In this document: positions 43,634 through 53,051 of the stretch, one piece after another
How positions within the stretch are numbered: the stretch's first letter is position 1
How the letters are laid out: every line of letters starts with the position of its first letter
Assembly (NCBI GenBank): GCA_963926475.1
Contig: CAWUXE010000017.1
Location: 1 to 63,315, forward strand
From: UBA2040 sp002384725
GTDB lineage: Bacteria > Bacteroidota > Bacteroidia > Flavobacteriales_D > Crocinitomicaceae
Length of the DNA stretch: 63,315 nucleotides
Direction: 5' to 3'
Program-made: the position numbers and the translations under genes
The notes under the pieces: model-generated
Told to the model about the DNA's origin: nothing
The model's database searches: none
What the model saw: only the letters and a program-made list of their open reading frames with translations

Positions 43634-44878
43634 ATGAGCACTCTATCTACAGTCGAAGAACGGTTTATTCGATACGTACAAATTGATACCACAGCAATAC
43701 CTGGTTCGCCAACCTTCCCTTCTTCCCTCATCCAAAAAGATTTAGGAAAAGTTTTAGTGCAAGAATTGAAAGAATTAGGTATTTCTGACGCGGAGATGGA
43801 TGAACATGGGTATGTTTTTGGAACTATTCCTTCCAACCTAGACTATAAAGTGCCGACGATTTGCTTTTGCTCACACATGGACACAGCTCCAGATGTGACG
43901 GGAAAAGACGTAAAGCCAATCGTTCATAGAAACTACGATGGCAACCCGATCACTTTACCAGACGATAGTTCTCAAGTCATTACGACGGAAAAACACTGGT
44001 ATTTAAAACAAAAAATTGGAGACGACATCATCACGGCAAGTGGTAAGACATTGCTTGGTGCGGATGATAAAGCAGGTGTTGCAATTATCATGGATTTCGC
44101 ACATTATATGATGAAGAATTCGTCTGTTCCGCATGGCGATATACGAATATTATTTACCCCAGACGAAGAAATTGGTCGTGGCGTAGATTTCTTAGACATG
44201 AAGAAATTGAATGCTGATTATGGATACACATTGGATGGAGGACCAGAAGGTTCATTGGAAAACGAATCCTTTTCTGCCGATGCCGTAACAGTTGAAATTA
44301 GAGGAATAAGCGAACACCCTGGTTATGCCAAAGGAAAAATGGTAAATGCCATTAAAGTGGCCAGCGAATTTGTTGCTGCTCTTCCAAAAGATGAATGGTC
44401 GCCCGAAACGACTGAAAAACGAGAAGGGTTTGTTCACCCAACTTCTATTTCAGGAACGTTAGAAAATGCATCCGTGAGTTTTATTGTTCGTGATCATGAC
44501 ACCAAATTATTGGCCCTTCACCAAACGAGATTGAAAGCAATTTTGGATGGTGTTTTGGCCGATTATCCAGAATTACACACCACTTTTACAATCAAAGAGC
44601 AATACAGAAATATGCGTGAAGTTTTGGACACAGTACCGTTCGTCACAGAGTATGCCGTGCAAGCGATGGAAAAAGCAGGACTGACACCCAAAGTAGATTT
44701 GATTCGCGGAGGAACAGATGGATCTCGCCTTTCGTTTTTGGGATTGCCTTGTCCAAATATATTTACAGGCGAAATGGCGATTCATTCGCGTCACGAATAC
44801 GTGAGCGTGCAAGACATGCAAAAAGCGGTTAAAACGATTGTTGCTTTGTCTGAAATTTGGTCAAAACACAAAGTGTAA
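43634..44878 (+). CDS. pepT: Peptidase T (tripeptidase, M20B)
   Basis: 414 residues from ATG 43634 (MSTLSTVEERFIRYVQIDTT). Metal site: CSHMDTAPD (His, catalytic Asp), LGADDKAG (bridging Asp), TPDEEIGRG (Glu-Glu) and the C-terminal IHSRHEYVS (His). Cleaves N-terminal residues from tripeptides in the cytoplasm. Followed after 3 bp by holA. Confidence 0.94.
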   Translation: MSTLSTVEERFIRYVQIDTTAIPGSPTFPSSLIQKDLGKVLVQELKELGISDAEMDEHGYVFGTIPSNLDYKVPTICFCSHMDTAPDVTGKDVKPIVHRNYDGNPITLPDDSSQVITTEKHWYLKQKIGDDIITASGKTLLGADDKAGVAIIMDFAHYMMKNSSVPHGDIRILFTPDEEIGRGVDFLDMKKLNADYGYTLDGGPEGSLENESFSADAVTVEIRGISEHPGYAKGKMVNAIKVASEFVAALPKDEWSPETTEKREGFVHPTSISGTLENASVSFIVRDHDTKLLALHQTRLKAILDGVLADYPELHTTFTIKEQYRNMREVLDTVPFVTEYAVQAMEKAGLTPKVDLIRGGTDGSRLSFLGLPCPNIFTGEMAIHSRHEYVSVQDMQKAVKTIVALSEIWSKHKV

Positions 44879-44881
44879 GAT

Positions 44882-45880
44882 TTGGACCACCTCGAACTCA
44901 TAAAACAAGCGAAAGCAAAGAATTTTCATCCCATCTATTTATTGCATGGAGAGGAAGCCTTATTTATAGACCAAGTCAGTGATGCCATTGTTGAGAACGC
45001 CTTGGAAGAGCACGAGCGTGATTTTAATTTGACGACTGCTTACGGAAAAGATGCCGATGTACTTCAACTCATTAACGAGGCGAAGAGTTACCCGACCATG
45101 GCTGAAAGAAGAGTTGTAATTCTTCGTGAAGCACAATCGTTTCAAGAGATTGCGGAATTGGAACCGTACATGAAGAATCCAAATCCGCAAACTATTTTTG
45201 TGCTTTGTTTTAAATACAAGAAACTTGACGCGCGCAGTGCTGTTTTTAAAGCGATAAAAGCGAATGGCATTATTTTTTTGGCAGAAAAGGTCAAGGAATA
45301 CAAAATGGTCGACTTCATCAAACGCATGGCGAAGGAGATGGGATACAACCTATCCGACAAAGCGGCTATCATGCTTTTTGAATTTCTAGGAACCGATTTG
45401 AGTAAGATTCAAGGTGAACTGGACAAACTGAGTATACTCGTCGAAAAAGGAAGTCAGATCAACGAAGTTCATGTTGAGGAAAATATTGGGATTTCAAAAG
45501 ACTACAACATGTTTGAATTGACGAATGCTATTGCAGAGCGCGACGTTCCTAAAGCATTTCAAATCGTCAGTTATTTCGAAGCCAATCCCAAAAACGGACC
45601 ATTGGTCGTTGTCGTCGGTAATTTATTTCGCTTCTTTTCTCAATTGATGCGCATGCATTTTATGAAAGGTGCTTCGGATGGAGAAATTGCCAAAAAAGTC
45701 GGTATGCCGCCCTTTGCAGTTAACAAAAGTAAACCGTACTTGCGCGTTTACAATCCAAAGAAAATTAGTGCCAATATTGCCACGCTTCACGAATACGATT
45801 TGAAAAGCAAAGGTGTGGGCAACAGTCATTTTACCGAAGGCGAATTGATGCGCGAACTCGTTTTTAAATTGATGAATTAA
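44882..45880 (+). CDS. holA: DNA polymerase III delta subunit
   Basis: 332 residues with a TTG start at 44882, three bases after pepT. HolA features: YLLHGEEALFIDQVSDAI at the N-terminus, AKSYPTMAERRVVILREAQ, FVLCFKYKKLDAR and the C-terminal LRVYNPKKISANIATLHEYD collar region. Opens the sliding clamp within the clamp loader. No ATG gives the full conserved N-terminus. Confidence 0.9.
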   Translation: MDHLELIKQAKAKNFHPIYLLHGEEALFIDQVSDAIVENALEEHERDFNLTTAYGKDADVLQLINEAKSYPTMAERRVVILREAQSFQEIAELEPYMKNPNPQTIFVLCFKYKKLDARSAVFKAIKANGIIFLAEKVKEYKMVDFIKRMAKEMGYNLSDKAAIMLFEFLGTDLSKIQGELDKLSILVEKGSQINEVHVEENIGISKDYNMFELTNAIAERDVPKAFQIVSYFEANPKNGPLVVVVGNLFRFFSQLMRMHFMKGASDGEIAKKVGMPPFAVNKSKPYLRVYNPKKISANIATLHEYDLKSKGVGNSHFTEGELMRELVFKLMN

Positions 45881-46569
45881 TGCATACGGCCTATCATCTC
45901 TACTTCGATTCCAAGAGTGCCCAGCTTTTTTTAAGCGAGGAAGAATCACATCATTTGGTGAAAGTACTTCGTTATAGAGAGGGACAGGAATTAGAACTTT
46001 GTAATGGAATTGGCACCCGTGGAATTGCTAAAATCACCTTAGCCCATCCAAAGAAATGCGAAGTTGAGTTGCTTTCGAGCACTTTTGAAGAGAAATCAGA
46101 ACGTGAAATCCATTTGGCTATCGCTCCAACTAAAAACATGGACCGATTGGAATGGGTGATCGAAAAAGCGACTGAAATTGGTGTCGATACGATAACACTT
46201 TTGCATTGCAAGAATAACGAACGCAAGATGGTCAAGATGGAACGTTTACACAAGATTTTGCTTTCGGCCATGAAGCAATCGCAACGGTATTATTTGCCCC
46301 AATTAGTTGATCTAACTCCTCTTTTGACTTTCATCAAGGACAACCCAAACGGTGCTATTGCGCATTGTTACGACAACGATTCAGCGAAAGAAACGATTCA
46401 AGAATGGAAAATGAACGGTCCTGTTATGATCGGTCCAGAGGGCGATTTCACGCTCGAAGAAGTCGATTTTGCGAAGAATAAAGGATATACTACTTTGGAT
46501 TTGGGTAAGAATAGACTTAGAACTGAGACGGCGGCGGTGTTTGTTGTTTCGGTTTTAACCGTCAACTGA
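45880..46569 (+). CDS. rsmE: 16S rRNA (uracil1498-N3)-methyltransferase
   Basis: 229 residues, SPOUT fold. N-terminal PUA-like part with SEEESHHLVKVLRYREG, C-terminal knot with IAPTKNMDRLEWVIEKATE, MIGPEGDFTLEEVDFAKNKG and LGKNRLRTETAAVF. All are RsmE hallmarks. Start overlaps the holA stop by one base (TAATG). Third gene of the pepT-holA-rsmE unit. Confidence 0.94.
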   Translation: MHTAYHLYFDSKSAQLFLSEEESHHLVKVLRYREGQELELCNGIGTRGIAKITLAHPKKCEVELLSSTFEEKSEREIHLAIAPTKNMDRLEWVIEKATEIGVDTITLLHCKNNERKMVKMERLHKILLSAMKQSQRYYLPQLVDLTPLLTFIKDNPNGAIAHCYDNDSAKETIQEWKMNGPVMIGPEGDFTLEEVDFAKNKGYTTLDLGKNRLRTETAAVFVVSVLTVN

Positions 46570-46586
46570 TCTTGCAATTACTAAAA

Positions 46587-47633
46587 TTACTCCGCTTTTT
46601 TCCAAAACTTGCACCACCGCTTTTTCGATTTCTTGGGCTTATCGGTAAGAACGCCCGGCACATTGTCGTCTTCGTTTCCTTTTATAATTTCTGTTGGTTT
46701 TCCAAAAGAGTAAGTTTCTTCACCGTTCTCATTGTAAACGTGATCTTCTAACAGAACATCTTTTTTGTAAACATGTCTTCTTTTCATCGTTTGCGAGGGG
46801 AAATATTCCAAAAACTCACCTTCTTTTAAGCCTTTTTTGTAGTTCTCTTGGGTTTGAACATGACCTTGATAATAGAAGGTTTTGAACTCTCCATTTTTAA
46901 CCCCTTCGTCCCAATTTTCAACTTTCAAGAGCGTTCCATCATTGAAGTAATACTTTAGTACGCCGTCTTTTTGTCCGTTTTTAAAGTTGAGGTTTTCAAG
47001 CAAGGTACTGTCATCACTCCAATACTTATAAGAACCATTCAAACGACCAGCCAAATAATTTATCTCCTTTTTTATGATGGATTCAGGGTAATACATCCAC
47101 TTCGTTCCATTCAATAGTCCTTTGCTATAATTTTCCCAAAGTGTGGTATCGCCATCTTTCGTGAAAAAGATAGATTTTCCGTGTTTGTCACCAACTAGAT
47201 AATTGATTTCCCATGCCAATTGATCCAAACTATCGTAATACAACATCCATTGACCATGCTCTTCGCCACCAAGGTGATTTCGCACCACTTGTCGGCAACC
47301 AGAACGGAAATACGTGGTATCCGAACCTTCCTCTCGCCCATTTACAAAAGTGATTCTTCGCTCTAGAAGTCCATGCGAAAAACAGGTTTCGCAGGTGCCT
47401 GAAAAAGGTGAACCGTCATTTCCAGAAAGAATGAGGTTGGTATTTTCATCAAAGGTCAGTTTCTCGTTGCAATCAACGATTCCAGCTACCTTGCCACATT
47501 CGATACCATTGATTCTTACATTTACACGTCTAGCCTTGTCGTAGCATTTCTCATCGTTTCTTTCGGGCAACTGAGCATAGACGAAAGCTGGAAGGAGTAT
47601 TAAAAAACCAATCAGTAATTTCATTTTTTTCAT
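46587..47633 (-). CDS. Secreted MORN/YwqK-type repeat protein
   Basis: 348 residues, signal peptide ending FVYAQ. At least seven MORN-like repeats with the YY.DG.L....Y..G..NG pattern (e.g. GTLLKVENWDEGVKNGEFKT, ENYKKGLKEGEFLEYFPS). A basic Lys/Trp-rich C-terminus KPKKSKKRWCKFWKKAE. Databases label such proteins YwqK-like antitoxin, but no toxin is nearby and secretion argues against that role. Confidence 0.78.
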   Translation of the reverse strand: MKKMKLLIGFLILLPAFVYAQLPERNDEKCYDKARRVNVRINGIECGKVAGIVDCNEKLTFDENTNLILSGNDGSPFSGTCETCFSHGLLERRITFVNGREEGSDTTYFRSGCRQVVRNHLGGEEHGQWMLYYDSLDQLAWEINYLVGDKHGKSIFFTKDGDTTLWENYSKGLLNGTKWMYYPESIIKKEINYLAGRLNGSYKYWSDDSTLLENLNFKNGQKDGVLKYYFNDGTLLKVENWDEGVKNGEFKTFYYQGHVQTQENYKKGLKEGEFLEYFPSQTMKRRHVYKKDVLLEDHVYNENGEETYSFGKPTEIIKGNEDDNVPGVLTDKPKKSKKRWCKFWKKAE

Positions 47634-47652
47634 TATTAAAGTTCATCAATTA

Positions 47653-48057
47653 TCATTCTGCAACCAAAGCTTCGAGCGCCTCCCGCATTTTTGCAGGAAT
47701 AGGTATAGAAGCATTCTGCAAAGAATCAAAGGACACCATGACTGAAATTCCTTTGGTATAAACAACTCCGTCCACTTGAATTTCATAACTCAAAGTAAAG
47801 GATTTGTTACCAATCTTTTCTGTCTTCATTAGAATTATCGGTTTGTCCGTCAATAAAACAGGTTGAATATAATCTATCTCATTTCGCGCCAAAATGAAGC
47901 CATCCTTGTTGAAGTGCCATTTCGCGCCAAGCAGTTTTTTAAAATAATGCACTCGGGTCATTTCGAAATACGATAGGTAAATCGAATTATTTACATGGCC
48001 CATTAAATCGATATCTGAAAATCTGACTTGTATTTCAATAGGAGAAGGAAGGGTCAT
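47653..48057 (-). CDS. Acyl-CoA thioesterase, 4HBT family
   Basis: 134 residues. RFSDIDLMGHVNNSIYLSYF (12-31) is the 4HBT active-site segment with catalytic Asp. Start overlaps the stop of the polysaccharide gene (ATGA). Substrate unknown; second 4HBT protein in the window and clearly different from the one at 23859. Confidence 0.85.
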   Translation of the reverse strand: MTLPSPIEIQVRFSDIDLMGHVNNSIYLSYFEMTRVHYFKKLLGAKWHFNKDGFILARNEIDYIQPVLLTDKPIILMKTEKIGNKSFTLSYEIQVDGVVYTKGISVMVSFDSLQNASIPIPAKMREALEALVAE

Positions 48058-49940
48058 TTTTTATCTAATTTTTCAAATTCGGAATTGTTGGAAACGTATT
48101 CTGGCACTAAGCTTTTCATTTTAGCAACGAGTTTATGGTTGTCTTGTGCTCCAAACAGCTGAATTAATTCATCAATTTCATTTTCAATGCATGCTTCTAG
48201 TTCTCTGACTTTTGCCTTTAAAATCAACGGATGATGCGTTGGCAAGGTGTTTTCATCATCAGCAAGCAGTTCTTCATACAGTTTCTCTCCTGGACGAAGT
48301 CCTGTCACTTTTATTTCGATATCCTTACCGAGTTCCAGGCCGTTTAGCTTGATCATTTTCTTCGCCAAATCGATGATTTTAACGGACTCGCCCATGTCGA
48401 AAACGAAAACTTCTCCGCCCTCACCCATTGCGCCAGCTTCCAAAACCAATTGGCAAGCTTCTGGAATTGTCATGAAGAAACGAGTAATCCGTTCATCCGT
48501 TAAGGTAACTGGTCCACCTTGTTCTATTTGCTTTTGAAACAGCGGAATGACCGAGCCATTCGAACCGAGTACATTTCCAAATCGAGTGGTGATGAACTTC
48601 GTTTGTCCTTTTTGATTGGCTAACTGCGCGTACATTTCAGCAATACGCTTGGAAGCACCCATCACATTCGTTGGATTAACGGCTTTATCCGTAGAAATCA
48701 TGACAAACTTCCCAACTTTAAATTCGAGTGCACAATCGACCAAATTACGTGTTCCCTCTACATTCGTTTTAATCGCCTCAGAAGGATTGCTTTCCATCAA
48801 AGGCACGTGTTTGTAGGCCGCTGAATGATAGACAATATCTGGTTTCGCGTGAGCAAACAAACGTTGCATGCGTTCCTTGTTTCGAATATCACCTATGATC
48901 ACCTCCAGCTCCGAACTGTGCAGTGTCCCTAGCAATTCGTTGTTCAAATCGTACATGGGCGATTCGGCCTGATCGAGCAATAAAATTTTCTTGGGTTTGT
49001 GCTCCAAAATCTGTTTCACCAAACCACTTCCAATAGAGCCAGCGGCGCCTGAAACGAGAATAGTTTTACCGGTTATTTGTGTTTTAATCTTGTCTTCGCT
49101 CAGAACAATTGGGTCGCGCCCCAATAAATCTTCAATTTGTATTTTCCCAATCTGTTTGGCAGAAAACTCTCCATTGATCCAGGATTTTGGACTCGGAACT
49201 TTTTGCACTTTCACATCATTTTGGATGCAGGTTTCAAGAATATTCTGTTTGTTTTTTTCAGATGGATTTTGAATGGCAACGATGACTAGTGTCACTCCTT
49301 CTTCCTTGATTAAATTGTCCAGTTTATTGCTGTGGTAAATCTTCAATCCTTCTAATCGCGTACCATCTAGTTTTTTGTTGTCGTCGATAAAACCGATGAT
49401 TTTATAGGAAATACGCACGTCTTTTTCTATCGTTCGTTTGGTGATGAGTCCAGAAATTCCTGCTCCGTAAATTAGAATTCTTTCATCTTCGTCCTTGTTT
49501 TTTATAGATTCGAGATACAATAATTTGACCGTAAATCGAAGTACAATAATCAAAACAAAAGAAGCGAGAAACTCAATTAGTAAAACTGAAGTTGGAAAGA
49601 GAAAATATCCATCGAACCAAAAGACCCGAACAAATCCGAGACCTAAAAACAAAAGAGAACACGCGGCAACGGCAAAGAAAATTCGTTTCATGTCCGCAGT
49701 TGACGTATGACGAACCAAGCCTTTATGAATGGAAAAGAGGTAAAAAACGATGGCTTTTACAAGAAAGAAAATAACAATAGAACGAGATAGAATCTCCCAT
49801 TCCTGACGAATCATTTCTTCGTCGGCCTTTAAATCGAAACGGATAATATAAGCAAACCCCAAAGCTATAGCCGAAATGACTAAATCGATAAGGATGATTA
49901 CCCAACGTGGTGTGTTGCTTTGCGGTAAAAGCTGGAACAT
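48054..49940 (-). CDS. Membrane-bound nucleotide-sugar 4,6-dehydratase/epimerase (CapD/WbpM/FlaA1 type)
   Basis: 628 residues from ATG 49940 (a TTG two codons earlier is less likely). Four N-terminal transmembrane helices, a first CoA-binding-like Rossmann domain (YGAGISGLITKRTIE), then the catalytic SDR domain with VSGAAGSIGSGLVKQILEHK, MISTDKAVNPTNVMGASKRI (Met in place of Tyr, as in WbpM) and TRFGNVLGSNGSVIPLF. Makes UDP-sugar precursors for O-antigen, capsule or exopolysaccharide. Head of the thioesterase-overlapping pair, behind the SDR gene. Confidence 0.93.
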   Translation of the reverse strand: MFQLLPQSNTPRWVIILIDLVISAIALGFAYIIRFDLKADEEMIRQEWEILSRSIVIFFLVKAIVFYLFSIHKGLVRHTSTADMKRIFFAVAACSLLFLGLGFVRVFWFDGYFLFPTSVLLIEFLASFVLIIVLRFTVKLLYLESIKNKDEDERILIYGAGISGLITKRTIEKDVRISYKIIGFIDDNKKLDGTRLEGLKIYHSNKLDNLIKEEGVTLVIVAIQNPSEKNKQNILETCIQNDVKVQKVPSPKSWINGEFSAKQIGKIQIEDLLGRDPIVLSEDKIKTQITGKTILVSGAAGSIGSGLVKQILEHKPKKILLLDQAESPMYDLNNELLGTLHSSELEVIIGDIRNKERMQRLFAHAKPDIVYHSAAYKHVPLMESNPSEAIKTNVEGTRNLVDCALEFKVGKFVMISTDKAVNPTNVMGASKRIAEMYAQLANQKGQTKFITTRFGNVLGSNGSVIPLFQKQIEQGGPVTLTDERITRFFMTIPEACQLVLEAGAMGEGGEVFVFDMGESVKIIDLAKKMIKLNGLELGKDIEIKVTGLRPGEKLYEELLADDENTLPTHHPLILKAKVRELEACIENEIDELIQLFGAQDNHKLVAKMKSLVPEYVSNNSEFEKLDKK

Positions 49941-49959
49941 GGTCAAATTTAAAAAGAAT

Positions 49960-50670
49960 CTATGAATAAAGACCTCCGTTCAGGTTAATGGTTTGTCCTG
50001 TGACATACGCACCTTCATCTGAGCTCAACCATTTAATGGTACTGGCGATTAAGTTTGGTTCCCCCAGTCGATTCATCGGAATTTGATTTACAATGTCATC
50101 CAACTGGTTTTCAGGCACTTCTTCAATCATTCCTGTATTGAAATAACCGAGCGCTAAGACATTTGCATTGATTTGAAAATGGGCTAACTCTTTGGATAAA
50201 GACTTCGTTAACCCGATTAATCCAGCTTTAGACGCAGCGTAAGCAGATGTTCCGATGTAACCTGTTTGCGCAACGACAGAACTGATGTTGATAATACTGC
50301 CTCCTTTTCGTTCACGAAGGTGCGGAATAACTGCTTTTGCCAAATAAAATGGTGCATCAAGATTGATTGCCAAGGTGTTCTTCCAGGCTTCCGATTCCGT
50401 TTTCCACGTCATAGCACTGTGGGAAACTCCCGCATTGTTGATGAGAATGTCAATTTGACCGAAATGAAGAATGACCTTTTTGATCATCTCTTGAATTTCG
50501 GATTCTTGTCGCAAATCCGCTTGAAAATAATAGCAGTCTGCGTTTTCTTCTAGTTCTTTTTCTCCCTTATAGTAGTGCAAGGCCATTCGAAATTCATCTT
50601 TGAGCAATCGAGCCAATTCTCGACCCAATCCACCAGAAGCGCCTGTCAGAAGTATTACTTTTTTTTCCAT
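49960..50670 (-). CDS. SDR oxidoreductase (FabG-like)
   Basis: 236 residues, complete active site: TGASGGLG cofactor motif (9-16), INNAGVS, ISSVVAQTGYIGTSAYAASK (Ser, Tyr, Lys), C-terminal YVTGQTINLNGGLYS. FabG-like in sequence, but the position in a polysaccharide cluster suggests a role on a sugar or acyl precursor. Overlaps the preceding FemAB-like gene by 16 bp. Confidence 0.87.
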   Translation of the reverse strand: MEKKVILLTGASGGLGRELARLLKDEFRMALHYYKGEKELEENADCYYFQADLRQESEIQEMIKKVILHFGQIDILINNAGVSHSAMTWKTESEAWKNTLAINLDAPFYLAKAVIPHLRERKGGSIINISSVVAQTGYIGTSAYAASKAGLIGLTKSLSKELAHFQINANVLALGYFNTGMIEEVPENQLDDIVNQIPMNRLGEPNLIASTIKWLSSDEGAYVTGQTINLNGGLYS

Positions 50671-51548
50671 TTATTTTTTAATGCTTTTAATGCTTTGTAC
50701 CAAATTGGTCCATCGTTCCACGAATAACCGAAATATTGTTGATCCTTACCGCCAAAACAGCGATTGAACTTTCGCACGCCTTCTGCGCGCGAACCGCCAA
50801 AATCAAAGGTACGATTTGATTCGAAAGCAAGCTGAATGCCTTGGTGAATTAAAGCATACATTCCGCCATTATTCTTCCATTTTGATGTGCATGTTCCTTT
50901 GAGGTACAGAATACTTTGGTCGGTTTCGATTAAAAATATTGTTCCTGCTAATTCGCCTTTCTCGAAAAAACTAAATTGGTGTAATGATTTGTTTGAATGC
51001 GCTTTAGACATGACATCATTAAGTAAATCAAAATCAGTATGTTGCAGGGTTTTAATTCGGGTTGAAAGTTCCTTACGAAGAAAATCAACACCTGCCTTAC
51101 TATTTATTACACGTGTTATTTCTACTTCCGTTTTCTCGAAAGATTTGATTTTCCGGTTGGCTTGCTGGTTCACTTTGAAACTTTCAGGCGTCACAACTTG
51201 ATAAATCAAATCCGCTGAATCTCCAGACAAAAGTTCTTGACGAAAATAGATATCGGCGACTTTAAATTGTGTGGCCAAAAATTCAGTCAACGCTTCTTTT
51301 TCAATTGGGTTCTCTCCTATCCAATCTATCCACCGACAAAAAACAGGCGTATACAAAGTTTGAACTCCAAATTTTTCAAAGTAAGGCAATGGCATGCCAC
51401 CCGATTCATCATCATTAAGGAGAAAAACGAGGCTTTTTGAAACGGCATCCAAGTAGTTCAAGGATAGAAAAGGTTGCGATTGGGGCGACGTTTCACACCA
51501 CAAACGCCATTTGCTTTCGTTTATATTTTCTCTTGCGACTACTTTCAT
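50655..51548 (-). CDS. FemAB/GNAT-fold acyltransferase-like protein
   Basis: 297 residues from ATG 51548, which overlaps the upstream stop (TTATGA). Two GNAT-like halves; C-terminal GGMYALIHQGIQLAFESNRT and FDFGGSRAEGVRKFNRCFGG resemble the FemAB-like acetyltransferases of polysaccharide loci. Likely transfers an acyl or aminoacyl group in cell-surface synthesis. Part of the 48-52.5 kb cluster. Confidence 0.7.
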   Translation of the reverse strand: MKVVARENINESKWRLWCETSPQSQPFLSLNYLDAVSKSLVFLLNDDESGGMPLPYFEKFGVQTLYTPVFCRWIDWIGENPIEKEALTEFLATQFKVADIYFRQELLSGDSADLIYQVVTPESFKVNQQANRKIKSFEKTEVEITRVINSKAGVDFLRKELSTRIKTLQHTDFDLLNDVMSKAHSNKSLHQFSFFEKGELAGTIFLIETDQSILYLKGTCTSKWKNNGGMYALIHQGIQLAFESNRTFDFGGSRAEGVRKFNRCFGGKDQQYFGYSWNDGPIWYKALKALKNKWKKK

Positions 51549-52531
51549 AAACAATCTTTCAAAGTCATGAAACGTATGTTTTCCTTATTTCTTGCAGTAA
51601 ATCGATCTATTTCTTTGAGCGAAAATTTCGTTAAGCTTTTTGGATGACCAATTACCACCATATTTTCGCCTCCATTTTTCGCGTATGCGCTATAAGATGA
51701 TTGCAATACACTAGCAAAATAACCATCTGTACTTACATGATGAATTTTACCTTTGGTCAACATTTCCTTTTTCCCGCCGGGTTGAGCAATAAAATTACCA
51801 TCACCCCACATTTTATGTTGTTCGGGAAATAAACGTCCCAGAACGTAGAGTTTCCAAAAGAATAAAGGGGAATATTTCCGACATGCTATCGGGTATTCGG
51901 TATATTCTCCAGATTCCTCCAATTTACAAACATCATGGGAGAAAGTATAAGGTTCGCTGGTTTTAACGGAAAGAAAATCAATATTATATTGCGGTGAAAC
52001 CCACATCACACCGGGCATGACGGAAGAGTCGATTTTTATTTCGAATTCTTCGAAGAGTGCTTTGAAGTCAGCAAAAGGCTGAATACACCAACCTCCAGCT
52101 CGAAAAACTTGCGTTTGAATGCCTGTAATTTCTTCGAGTCTATTTTTGTATTTAGCGAATATTGCAAGCCGCTCTTCTTGCGGGAAATCACTCAACTTAT
52201 AATGTTGGTCGAGATTCATTTGCCAGCCCGTATTCGTATATTCTGCCTTTTCCCAATGTGGATGTATGTGTAAATCAACGGCATGACCATACGCAATCAT
52301 TTCTTTCACTTGAGCAATTATGGCCTCAATATCTTTGGAAAGCTCAGGAAATGCTGAAACTTTTGCTTCAAGAGCGAGTAAATGTCCAATATCCCAAAAA
52401 AAAGTAAAATGAAAGTTATTCGCTTTGGCAATTTTCAAAAGTTGATCCGTGGGTTCAATCATGCATTTGTCAACGCTCCCCGACTTCTCGCCAAAGAAGA
52501 CCTCATAATCCATTGTCAGAAAAACGTTCAT
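51545..52531 (-). CDS. Polysaccharide deacetylase-like (NodB fold) protein
   Basis: 328 residues. N-terminal MDYEVFFGEKSGS (metal Asp), HAVDLHIHPHWEKAEYT (metal His-His, HxxxH-like) and VFRAGGWCIQPFADF (Arg/Gly region) match polysaccharide deacetylase motifs as seen in exopolysaccharide loci. Cytoplasmic or membrane-attached, no signal. First gene of the deacetylase-FemAB-SDR-dehydratase-thioesterase series, each overlapping or nearly overlapping the next. Confidence 0.75.
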   Translation of the reverse strand: MNVFLTMDYEVFFGEKSGSVDKCMIEPTDQLLKIAKANNFHFTFFWDIGHLLALEAKVSAFPELSKDIEAIIAQVKEMIAYGHAVDLHIHPHWEKAEYTNTGWQMNLDQHYKLSDFPQEERLAIFAKYKNRLEEITGIQTQVFRAGGWCIQPFADFKALFEEFEIKIDSSVMPGVMWVSPQYNIDFLSVKTSEPYTFSHDVCKLEESGEYTEYPIACRKYSPLFFWKLYVLGRLFPEQHKMWGDGNFIAQPGGKKEMLTKGKIHHVSTDGYFASVLQSSYSAYAKNGGENMVVIGHPKSLTKFSLKEIDRFTARNKENIRFMTLKDCL

Positions 52532-52575
52532 ACCCTGCGAAGTTAAAAAACTTACTGTTTTTGTGAGAAAAAACT

Positions 52576-52583
52576 TACTTTTG
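52576..52583 (+). promoter_or_regulatory. Promoter -7 element (TACTTTTG)
   Basis: Exact TAnnTTTG, 21 bp before ATG 52605. Supports the later start of that gene. Confidence 0.5.
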
Positions 52584-52604
52584 AACTTGTTAAGAATATA
52601 TATT

Positions 52605-53051
52605 ATGAAAAACGCGTTATTCTTATTTGTCCTCTCTTTTCGTTTTATCGGAGCTTCTAACCTTTCTTATGGACAAAGTAAAGAATCCCTAAAACGCCAA
52701 CAATTCGTCAGTGAATTTATAGAAGCTGTCAATGTAAAAAAGAAGAATAGAATTATAAAATGTATTGATAGAAACAACGTATCCAAGTATTTAGATGGTA
52801 TTCACAAAGGAAATAAGGACGAGTTTCTTTCTGATTTTTTTAAGGGATTGGCTCTCACAACCAACGAATACAGCAGAGTTCCATTGGATAAGATATTTGA
52901 CATTCGCCTTAGCGAACTGAATGAATTACAGGAAGGAATTGCTGAATGCAAAATTATACTGAAAACTCCTGAAGATGACATACTAACCGTACTTTACCTG
53001 AAATCGTTAAAGAAAAAAGGAAAGTTCGCATTCGTTCCAGCGCAAAGATGA
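52605..53051 (+). CDS. Small secreted protein, function unknown
   Basis: 148 residues from ATG 52605 (MKNALFLFVLSFRFIGA...), signal ending LSYGQ. The mature part is Lys-rich with no known motif. Stop overlaps the CYTH gene start (ATGA), so the two are coupled. Confidence 0.6.
   Translation: MKNALFLFVLSFRFIGASNLSYGQSKESLKRQQFVSEFIEAVNVKKKNRIIKCIDRNNVSKYLDGIHKGNKDEFLSDFFKGLALTTNEYSRVPLDKIFDIRLSELNELQEGIAECKIILKTPEDDILTVLYLKSLKKKGKFAFVPAQR

Noticed and set aside
46587..47633. Toxin-antitoxin system around the YwqK-like protein
   Set aside because: The protein has a signal peptide and MORN repeats and there is no toxin-like neighbour.
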